Shown piece after piece: positions 13,201-25,200 of a stretch of 64,000 nt of DNA. The position numbers and the translations under genes are program-made. The notes below the pieces were generated by a model. It made no database searches and was not told where the DNA came from. It was given only the letters and a program-made list of their open reading frames with translations. Source of the stretch: Sthenelais limicola (lineage: Eukaryota > Annelida > Polychaeta > Phyllodocida > Sigalionidae); the NCBI GenBank assembly GCA_942159475.1, contig OW804099.1:10927954-10991953 (forward strand), given 5' to 3'. The first letter of the stretch is position 1. Each line of letters opens with the position of its first letter.

Positions 13201-16200
13201 GGCTTGCCCTGAGTGCAGCATGAGAAAGTCTAGAGGCGGACGAGGTATTACACCTTTAAAGAAGGAGATCCATGGTGAACGATGGAGTAGGATAGCGTTG
13301 GATATTATAGGTCCATTTAAGACTACCCCTAGAGGTAACAATTACGTGATGGTGATTACAGACCATTTCTCGAAATGGGCTGAAGCATTTCCAATGCCAG
13401 ACCACACGGCGGAAAGATGTGCTGAAGTTCTGTTTAGAGAATGGGTTCTGAGATTCGGCTGTCCGGTTTCGTTGCAAACGGACGGGGCGCCGGAATTCAG
13501 GTCTCGGCTATTGCGGAATTTGTTGGACATGTTGGGGGTCGAAAAGCTAGTCACTCTTCCGTACAGGCCTCTGTCGAATGGTCAGGTGGAGTGTTTTAAC
13601 AGAGTTCTTGTTGAGCAGCTCTCTTGCCTGACTAACTACTCGGATTCGAATTGGGACTTGCTCGCTCCGTGTATAGCGCATGCTTACAGGGGTACGGTGC
13701 ATGCTAGTACTTTGTGTACGCCCAATTCAGTAGTTTTTGGGACTGAGCTTGTGACTCCTGTGGATTTAATCCATGGAGTTGAACCCGGAGGGCTGGATTT
13801 TCCTTGTCGGATGTCATACGTGGAGAACTTGAGACAGTCATTGAGAACCGGACACCAGTTTGTCAGAGAAAATCTGGGCGTTGCTGCAGTGCACCAAAAG
13901 AAAGACTTTGACAGGCGGGCTCGTCCTAGGCGCTTTGAGGAAGGGGCTATTGTTTATAGGTACTGTCCCCCTAAGGCTAACAAGAAGTATGGTCCCAAAT
14001 GGGATGGGCCTTTCAAAGTGCGTAGATTCATAGGGGGTACTACCTATGAATTAGAGACAACTGAGGGAATCGTCAGATATCATGTTGATTATCTGAAACC
14101 CGCCTTTGATGAGGACGGACCGATTCAGGCTGTAAATTTACATAAGGCACCTGAATTCCGTAAGTTAGAGAAGGCTGGGCGCGAGATCCTGAAGTTTGAA
14201 GGCGGAAAAGTTCTAGCTGGTGCTGAATGTCCGGAGAGAAAAGAAAAGGAGAAAGTTACCATTGGGGTGAAACCCAGAGGTAGGCCTAAGAAAATTAAAA
14301 CAGCTGGAGTGAGACTTCCTCCTTCCAACGAGAAACAGACAGTAGATGTTGGTCCTGCTGTTGTCCGGGTTGGTAGGAGGAAGCCTCAGAAGAAGAAAAA
14401 GAAATTAAAAATTTCTCCGGTTGTGCTACCTCTTAGGAGAAGAGACAGACCCAATAAAGCTAAGACGGATACAGTTGTGAAAAAGCAATCAATTTGGACA
14501 TTGTTCAAAATGTTCCTATTTCTCCTGTGAAGAAGACGGACAGTGTTCCACCAGTAATTGCAAGGGCTAAGCGCACGCGTAAAGCTCCATCAAGATTGCA
14601 ATATGGAACTTAGGCTTTAAAGTACAGGTGGAGCTTTCCTGTTGGTTCCACGAAAGTCATACACAACGAGAAGTCGGTGGCTGATATATCGGATAAGTCA
14701 TGCTGCCCTTTCACGACATTTGAGAAATTCTTTATTGAATTGATTGAGTGGCTGGGAAAGAACCGTCCAGTCCGTAGAGCTTGTTAGAAACTGCACTGAG
14801 AAATGGCTTAGCTTGGGAGAACCCTTGAGTTCTAGCTGAACTAAGACTCCCCGAGAAGCTTGAATCAGCTCAGAAATTGGGTTGAAATTGCTATTAAAAT
14901 CGGCTAAGTGGACAGTGGGCTTTATGGACAATGTTTCCGCGGAAGATCAGAGCAGGCTGCATACTTTAACATCATTGCACGCCCTGTAGTAGAGCACTAG
15001 GAAAAGCTATGTTTAGCAGTAGTCTCGGCGGGAAGGTGGCGCTGTGAGTTGGTGGCGACTTTGTGTACTACAGTTACCACGCTGGCCGTGGGCGCTGTGG
15101 TGTTGCACCCTTTCTCACTCCACTTCCGTGACTCTGCACAACAACAGCTTGCCGGCATATCGCCACTGAGAATCCTCTAGGAAAGAAGTGAGTTGAAATG
15201 GGTTAAAACTTACTTGTCATACTCTGTATTGGTATCAATGTGAAAGTTGAGAGTTGTCTGCTACTAGACCCGATATGTTGGAATTTGTAAAATGTTTTGA
15301 TTGCTCACGATGAGTGGAACAAGTTCGGTGAAATGTTTCGAGACGTCGGCCATGACACCGGTGCTTTGTGAATGAATGGCGTATGTGTGTGGTGAAGATA
15401 TAGCGTTGAGCATGGCTCTCTACACCACCAGCATTTGATTGTCTGGCTATCCGCCAACCTATATTTATCTTCTAAAGAGTTCACCTGGTGAAACTGCTTT
15501 TGTTAACTTCTAAAAATGAAGTTAGACTGTGTTATCTGGTCATTTTGTATTTATTTTTCTGGACCTCTGCTCCCTGTATGTAATATGGTGGAGAGAGGGA
15601 TTTGTTGTTTGCTGAATATCGTTATTTATGTAAACGCTGTTAGACCTTGACTGAGTGTTATTCTTTGCTTTTCAGTAAGCCAAAGATTTTTCGACGTCAA
15701 GCGCCAGTATGAGTAACGAGGGTGAAGGTCGTTCTGACCATGACGAACCTTTCGTTCCGCCTCTAACTGAAGAAGAGGAGGCTCGCCTTCTAGATGGAGC
15801 TAATGACCTCCTGCGACTAGATCCGGCGAATTCCGGACAGTTTGAGACTGTGGGCCGTACCCTTCCGGGTATCCGTCCACTTGGGACCGAGATCCGGCCA
15901 CTCCGGGATGAAGAGGAAATGGATGTAGGTGGACAAGGAACCACTCCTAAGGCCCCTACTCCGGCCCCACGTCGGAGCTTAAGAAAGTCAGCCTCCCCTT
16001 TGAAATCAGACAAATACAACAAGTCTGCTAGTGAGAAGAGAGAGAGAAATAGAAGTAGGCGTAGAGAAGCATCTGCTTCTCCTGCACCTCACGAACGGAC
16101 TGCTAGAGGCAGGAGTCCGGGTCCGCATCGAACCGCAAGTGGGCCCATCTCCGTTTCTACTTCTGGTTCATCTGATGGTTCCGCCAAGAAAAAGACCAAG

Positions 16201-19200
16201 AAGAAGTCTGACCGTGAGCTCAAGGGAAAAATAAAGCGCCGCCACTACCATCGGGCGGAGAAACGAAGAGAACAGTTGGCCAGTCGTGGCAGTATGGAAC
16301 AGTTTAGGAGGGAGCTAGATTCAGCGGCAGAAGTGGTCCCTCTGGACCCCAGATCCGACCAACCCGGGGCCGGAGTGGTCACCTGTCCCGAATCGGACTC
16401 AGAGGAGAAAGAGATTGAAGGTGACGGTCAAATGGACCGCTACGAGACCCGTGTCTGGCCGGAGCTAGTCCGGGAGGACTCTATTGATAGAGGAACTTAT
16501 CAAAAGGTGATGGAGGTGCACCGCTTGTGGGAACCAGGACACAGGTGCCCCTTTCTCGTGTGCCGTGTCTTGTCCCTCAATCCGGAAGGCATCCGTGCTT
16601 ATTCTACCCGGGCACGTCTGTTTCGCCATTTATGCGAAGAGCATGCCCCGTTCATGCAGGTCTGGATCTGCCCCTTCCCCAAGTGTCTCCAAATCTTGGA
16701 CAGGAGGGTGGAGCTGATCCAGCACCTCATGAACGGGGAGTCTTACCAACACCACCTTAAGAGAGATGAAGCCAAGGACAAGGCCATTAAGGTTCTACCA
16801 TCCACAAGACCGAATCATGTTTTTCAGAAAATGTGTTACATGGCCGGGCAGCATTTGAGGGTAATGAGGAGGACGTCATCTTCTTCCTACCGTATCCCTA
16901 AGAAATCCCGGACGGATCAAGAATCCATAGAGTCCGCCTCCACCTCGAGTGGAAGGTCTACAACTAAGGCTGCTGCAGCTGCTGGAAGCAGTAGAAGTTC
17001 TGCAACAGATGCTCGGCGAGATCCGGCTGGATCCGGAAAAAGGGATAGGTCTATGTCTAGTGATGTCCGAGACAGAGAATCTGCTCCCCTTCCAAAGAGA
17101 CTTTGCAGAAGGTCGCAGGCCTGGTCTGAAGAGATTTTGAAGGACTTGCCCTCCTCTGGTGAAAGTGCTGATTTGGTGAGACGTGTAGAGAATGTGGTGT
17201 CTGAAGCATTGGAGAAGGTTTCCTCTGCAGCTGAGGCCGCCTGTGCTGAAATCTCGTCCGTGGTAAAAGAAGTGACAGAGCCCCTAATGTCGATTGGAAT
17301 GGTGAAGTCCTCCATAGAAAATCTTGGAGACTTGAGGGAGCAAAGTCGAAGCCAAGAAGGAGTTGTAGAGGGACTAAGGCGTAGTCTGGCCGCCAGTGAT
17401 GGTAGAGTTCGCCGCCTTGAAGAAGAAAACTTTCGGTTAAAATCCATGCTGGATCGCGAAAGCAACTCTACCCCTGACTCCGAAGTAACCAAGCAGTCCG
17501 CGGATCCGTCCGTCGGCGCAGCATTAACTTCTACGGCCCCTACTCCTCTGGCGATGACTCCTGCCCTTCCGTTGGACCCGCAACAGCTACCTCAGTTGCT
17601 CATGCTGTCGAATCTCCTTAGGACACTTCAGCAGGCTCCGACTCAGTTTCCGCCAAACCCAGCATTGGCTCAGCAAGCCCCGAACCAAGTTCCAGTCCAG
17701 GCGTTGGATCAACAGCAGATGCCTCCCGTTGGCACTCCACGTCGTGATGTACAGAACCCGGGACTTTATGAAATACCAAACTGGCTGTTTAGCCCTACAA
17801 CCTTGGTGAATCCCCACGGGCAGGTTGCTCCGGCTGCTAGTACCGACACCAGTGCCAATGACAATGCTGACGGAAAGTAGTTGCATTTCATATTTGACAA
17901 AAGACATTTAGTGTTTGATTATGTTGTTGTATTGTTCAACCTACTATTTTTCTATATGTCTTCGAGGTCTCAGGAAGCACCTTTTTGTATCCGGATTTTT
18001 ATTTTTCTACGTGTAGAAATATATCAATAATCCTCAACATGTTTTCCTATGTAGTTAGGACATGGATGCTCCTTTATGTGTTTTACCTCTTTTATTTACT
18101 TGACTGTTGTCATTTCACTTGTTTAGTTCGGATTTTCTTACATTAGAGATGTAGCGACCTGGTCTGTGTTAAGTATGTAGCTAGGACACCATTTGCTGCT
18201 CCTTTTTGTCACCAAGAAGACCTACCTTAACTCTAATTTTCCAGGTTCGCATTGTGAATTCTCTTTTTATTTATCCGTATAAAACCTTGTAGTACTTTGT
18301 ACTTAGTTGTTCTTATGACGATTTTTCAAAAGGGTTTTTAAAAATCTAAAAATAAGGGGGGGGTATTGTAGTAGTTTCGCTACATACCTCTAGGGCCAAT
18401 CCATAAAGGATTGGTACCTTTGCTTTAACACAGAGGAATCTGCGTTTGATCCCCTGCATTTACTAGTAGAGTATATCTAAATGCTTTGTTATCCCTTATC
18501 TACACCTCAATTCTTATTATATACTCCTGCAAGAGTATCTTCTCTGTTTATATATTCCATGTCATTCCTATATTATGTGTCATCTGATTGTATGTGTTTA
18601 TCATATTACCTGATGTGTTCTGACACCTTTATGTGCTCCGGATTGTAATACACTACCCTTGCCGGGTAATCCGGATAGATTGTTGTTTTACGGACTGGAA
18701 TAAACAGAGATACGGGGAATTGGCTTCGTTAAGTTGTTTATTCATTGTCGAGACTCTGCGAATCGCTACATATATATACTACCTACACTATGTATATATA
18801 CTACCTACACTATGTATATATATATACTACCTACACTATGTATATATATATACTACTTACACTATGTATATATATATATATATACTACCTACACTATGTA
18901 TATATACTACCTACACTATGTATATATGGTCAGTTCTCACGAAAAGAGCACACAGGCAATTTTGGACTCTACATGAAAATCATTTTCTTGTATATGAATA
19001 AATATTATATCAAACGATGCACCTTATATAGACCTTTGAGGGGACATATACTTTTATAGAGCTAAAATAAAAAATGGCCGCCCTATATGCTGAAAACTAC
19101 CTAAATTACACACTTTTCTGAAGAGAAAAAATATATTTTGTCAAATAAAGTTTACTCAGCATTGTAAAAAACATCAAATGATCATAATATGTGTCTGTAA

Positions 19201-22200
19201 TAATGCTTACACCTGTTGGCTATTCATACATAACAAATATAGTGTTTCAAAATATTTTCAATTTCTTTAAATTCACTTTTTGATTTGGGGAATTTTAACA
19301 TTGCCATCCCAACGCTCTTTTGAAGTGGTTGCCAAAGGATGAAAAGTAAATATTTAGTCAGAATTTGTTCATGGAATGTAATCTCCAACAACTCTATTTT
19401 AAATTGAAATATTGACTAATCACATACTCGAAAAACTGTTTCAATGAGAACTGAATGATTAAAAAAAGGTCATGTTGGGGAAGTGTTAACGTTGCCAACC
19501 CAACGACATTCATTTCAAAACTGTGCCTAAACAATTTTAGATTATCTAATGAAACTTAGTCATTTTAAAGCATCTGTTTAGAGGTTCATGCCATAAAATT
19601 TTAAATTTCAATCTAACATTTTTTCTGCTATTTTTGGACTGAATTTAGCAGGTGTTGCCACCCCGATGCAGCAGTGGGGTGGCAACACAAAATAATGGTA
19701 CAGAATAATTTTAGTTGAGACCAATGACATGTAATATAATGGGAAAGCTATGTCATTTTGCTATAAGAATCAATAAAAAAATATTGATTTTGAGAAATCA
19801 TGAATATTTGACAAGGTATAGAACAAGGCCATGTCCTTTGATTTTAAGTGTCAAAATAATAATACGATTTTCAAATGTAGTTCCTAAAAATAGAAAAATG
19901 AAAAAAAAATCCAATTTTCAACCAATGTTTCAGTTGAAACGTTAGCTTAAAAATAATTAACAAAAATATTGAAATCTAAAAAATGGTCTTCATTACCACT
20001 ACCATGTTTCTATCTAAAAGCATTCGTATGGCAACGTTAGAAAATGAATATCCCACCAAATGCACAGTTTTCAAAATTAGTGTTCCCAATTTTTATTTTG
20101 AACCCTTCAATATATGTACAATGATATATGCAAGTGGCAAAAAGTTTCAATGCATTTGAAATTTTAGCCAAAAATACCCCCCGTGTACCCATTTCGTGAG
20201 AACTGACCATATACTACCTACACTATGTATATATATATACTACCTACACTATGTATATACTACCTACACTATGTATATATACTACCTACACTATGTATAT
20301 ATATATATATACTACCTACACTATGTATATATACTACCTACACTATGTATATATACTACCTACACTATGTGTATACTACCTACACTATGTATATATACTA
20401 CCTACACTATGTATATATATATATACTACCTACACTATGTATATATACTACCTACACTATGTATATATACTACCTACACTATGTATATATACTACCTACA
20501 CTATATACTACCTACACTATGTATATATACTACCTACACTATGTATATATATATATATACTACCTACACTATGTATATATACTACCTACACTATGTATAT
20601 ATACTACCTACACTATGTATATATACTACCTACACTATGTGTATACTACCTACACTATGTATATATATGCTACCTACACTATGTATATATATATATACTA
20701 CCTACACTATGTATATATACTACCTACACTATGTATATATACTACCTACACTATGTATATATACTACCTACACTATATATATACTACCTACACTATGTAT
20801 ATATACTACCTACACTATGTATATATATACTACCTACACTATGTATATATACTACCTACACTATGTATATATATATATATACTACCTACACTATGTATAT
20901 ATACTACCTACACTATGTATATATACTACCTACACTATGTATATATATACTACCTACACTATGTATATATACTACCTACACTATGTATATATATACTACC
21001 TACACTATGTATATATACTAGCTACACTATACATGTATATATACTACCTACACTATGTATATATACTACCTACACTATGTATATATATACTACCTACATT
21101 ATGTATATATACTAGCTACACTATACATGTATATATACTACCTACACTATGTATATATACTACCTACACTATGTATATATACTACCTACACTATGTATAT
21201 ACTACCTACACTATGTATATATACTACCTACACTATGTATATATATACTACCTACACTATGTATATACTACCTACACTATGTATATACTACCTACACTAT
21301 GTATATATACTACCTACACTATATATATACTACCTACACTATGTATATATATACTACCTACACTATGTATATACTACCTACACTATGTATATATACTACC
21401 TACACTATGTATATATACTACCTACACTATGTATATATACTACCTACACTATGTATATATACTACCTACACTATGTATATATACTACCTACACTATGTAT
21501 ATATATACTACCTACACTATGTATATATACTACCTACACTATGTATATACTACCTACACTATGTATATATACTACCTACACTATGTATATATGGGTCATT
21601 TCGCCCAGAACTGGACACTTGGTCAAAACTGGCTCTCACACCATTGCTCTTGGCACCCTGCTCTTAATTATTCTTTAATCTACACAAAATCTGTTTTAAT
21701 GTGTTCCGAATGTATTAATCTTTCAGAAAATGTATAGTTTGCCATGCATTGAATAATTAAATTGGCCATCTTTCACCTTTGAACATCACCCATGGACCAT
21801 TTTGGGCCATTTTTCACCATTATCTTATTTTGTAGGAGTCCCCATTTAAAAGGTATCCATCTATAGCCCTTTTTTATAATAGCTCATTGTTTTTATATTA
21901 TCCAAGAGCCTGACAAAAATTTGTTGTGTTCCCCCGAATATATTTTCCATTTTAAATTTCTTTGCACTATGTCCACCTCTTGTTTTGTTATGTGCATAAT
22001 GGTATATTTAAATCATTGGAATCAAATGATAAAATGCCCAAATTTCTAATATTATAACCTCTTGGATAAGTTAAATATGGTCCCTCATAAATGTCCAAAT
22101 CAAAAAAGAATTGGGCCAAAACTCTTTAACTGGCATTCTTTCAAACCAACCAAACCCCATTTTGTCACCGCTACGAATTATGCACATATCACATATTGAA

Positions 22201-25200
22201 CCCTCCTTAAAATCGTCAATATTCAAAGCTTAAAATATTTCTTCTAGTATTATGTTCTAAATATCCCAATGCATCATTGTATGAAGTTTGGTGCAGAACT
22301 GTGTACTGAAAGTCTGTCAATTCTCAGAAAACATCAAACGTGTTACATGCATAAGAAACATTATGTGCATAAGAGTGGGAAGATGTTTTGCCATTTTTCC
22401 ACTGAATAAAACGGAAGCAGAGAGCACACATTTTCAACCAAGACAGGCAGCCATTAGAGGTGAGTGTCTTTAGGTTTCCAGCAGTCTATTGGGTCAAATA
22501 TTTTGCACATCAAGTCTGGAATGCCTATTTAAATGTGGTAGTACTGTCAAATAATGTTAAGTGAACCCCCGGGAAACATTATTACTGTAGTACTATGCAT
22601 GTATTTCTTATTTTAATCAAGAAACATAACTTGCTTGCATGCCATGTCCAAGCAGTGAGTGATAATATGGGTCATTTCGCCCAGAACTGGACACTTGGTC
22701 AAAACTGGCTCTCACACCATTGCTCTTGGCACCCTGCTCTTAATTATTCTTTAATCTACACAAAATCTGTTTTAATGTGTTCCGAATGTATTAATCTTTC
22801 AGAAAATGTATAGTTTGCCATGCATTGAATAATTAAATTGGCCATCTTTCACCTTTGAACATCACCCATGGACCATTTTGGGCCATTTTTCACCATTATC
22901 TTATTTTGTAGGAGTCCCCATTTAAAAGGTATCCATCTATAGCCCTTTTTTATAATAGCTCATTGTTTTTATATTATCCAAGAGCCTGACAAAAATTTGT
23001 TGTGTTCCCCCGAATATATTTTCCATTTTAAATTTCTTTGCACTATGTCCACCTCTTGTTTTGTTATGTGCATAATGGTATATTTAAATCATTGGAATCA
23101 AATGATAAAATGCCCAAATTTCTAATATTATAACCTCTTGGATAAGTTAAATATGGTCCCTCATAAATGTCCAAATCAAAAAAGAATTGGGCCAAAACTC
23201 TTTAACTGGCATTCTTTCAAACCAACCAAACCCCATTTTGTCACCGCTACGAATTATGCACATATCACATATTGAACCCTCCTTAAAATCGTCAATATTC
23301 AAAGCTTAAAATATTTCTTCTAGTATTATGTTCTAAATATCCCAATGCATCATTGTATGAAGTTTGGTGCAGAACTGTGTACTGAAAGTCTGTCAATTCT
23401 CAGAAAACATCAAACGTGTTACATGCATAAGAAACATTATGTGCATAAGAGTGGGAAAATGTTTTGCCATTTTTTCACTGAATAAAACGGAAGCAGAGAG
23501 CACACATTTTCAACCAAGACAGGCAGCCATTAGAGGTGAGTGTCTTTAGGTTTCCAGCAGTCTATTGGGTCAAATATTTTGCACATCAAGTCTGGAATGC
23601 CTATTTAAATGTGGTAGTACTGTCAAATAATGTTAAGTGAACCCCCGGGAAACATTATTACTGTAGTACTATGCATGTATTTCGTATTTTAATCAAGAAA
23701 CATAACTTGCTTGCATGCCATGTCCAAGCAGTGAGTGATAATATGCACATCTTTTCATGCTACCTCTGTTTAAAGAGTGGAGCAACCAGCTAGCTTGGTC
23801 CAAGTGTTACGTGCATAATGTAGTATCAATGTCTTTTGAAACATCATTTTCAAGTATATATTCATCATTTCTTTGCCTTATGCTCATTTGTTCATGTACA
23901 AATGATGTCAAACCATGATTCTAATGTGATTTAGGCTGGGTGTCTTTAGTATTTAAAAGGCTATGTTGTTTATTGCATATTATGCACATAACTGCGGGCC
24001 CAAATTGGATACATAATTTGTCTTTTCAGACTCGCTCATTATCTTAGCCTTTTGTATTTGGCCACCAGATTATCCTTATTTAACCAGCATGTCAGTACAG
24101 TAGTATTTATGGCTATTAGATGTTGTATTTAGGTTGATATCTGGCTAAAACTGTATTTTGTGTGACATGCATAATGATTATTATGCACACACACATTATC
24201 ATGTTTAGGTCATTCCCAGTCTCCAGAAATACTTCAATGATTTCAATTTTTCATGTATTGTATTATCATAATAAGTGCTTTCATACTGTGTATAATTGAT
24301 ATTGCTGACTTTATAATATTAGGCATGACATTGAATGTTCAAAATTATGCACATACTGCAGAGGTACAAAATCTATAAAATAATCAGCTAAATAGTGGTG
24401 TATCATCCCAATATGTGGTATGCAGGTGCACCATATATCTACCTATCTATATGTACCACAATTGAATGCTTCTTTTAAGATTTGATTTTTTGTATTTTTC
24501 CCTGTCATTGATTTTCATCACTTAGTGCCTGTTTTTGTCTCACTTTTTTATATTTCTTGATAACTATTTGCAGCATTCTGATATGGCGCAACATACAAAA
24601 TTCACTAATGCACAACTGCAGGCGAGATGGCGAGAACACCAGCAAGAGGCCCAGGGCGAAGAGGTCTTCAAAGCTGCCCATGCCACACGCATGAGGGATG
24701 TTCGGAGGAAGGCAGCCCGGATAGCAGAGAAACAATGGAAGGCAGTGGAACACACCCATGAATTAATTGAAATAATTTCTTTCATAGAAACCCCGTATTT
24801 ATCCTAGAAGTTTTACAAGATGTTGCTTCTGATTTTTCCAAAGATGTTACTATGAAGTCAAAGAAGCAACCCAAATCCTACTCCCCAAAGAAATGGCATC
24901 TCCGTTATGTCATCGAAAAAGAATGCAAGGCAAAGGAGTATTCCGCTCAATGTCATGCAAACCTCCAACGGAAGTTGGGAAAGATAAAAGCAGCAAATCA
25001 CCCCAGCAAAGTTCCTCAGATGGGACCCATTGCTCTGCCTTCCCTCATTCAAGATATTGACTTTGATCGTTTGAGTGAGGATGACAGGTAAAACTTTTTT
25101 AAATCTCATTTAATCTCATTTCCACCACTAGAATTTTCTTGTTATACAAATTCTATTTCGTAGGTATTTCACATTCTGTGATACGAGAATAGAATGACAT

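Larger units (their letters stand above)
7332..18770 (+). mobile_element. Ty3/gypsy LTR retrotransposon with an extra 3' ORF
   Basis: An 11,439-bp element with two 404-bp LTRs differing at only four positions (all transitions), so it is young. Domain order is Gag, protease, RT, RNase H, integrase, which defines Ty3/gypsy (Metaviridae). It also has a 723-codon ORF between pol and the 3' LTR that is not envelope-like. A primer-binding site follows the 5' LTR and a polypurine tract precedes the 3' LTR. It inserted into the 20-bp TA minisatellite. The target duplication cannot be sized because both flanks are TATATATA. The pol region carries at least one frame change that may make this copy non-autonomous. 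Confidence 0.93.

Noticed and set aside
15709..17880. Reading the 3' ORF of the Ty3/gypsy element as an envelope
   Set aside because: No signal peptide, membrane helix, furin site or glycoprotein-like Cys pattern; it is basic and zinc-finger-like instead.
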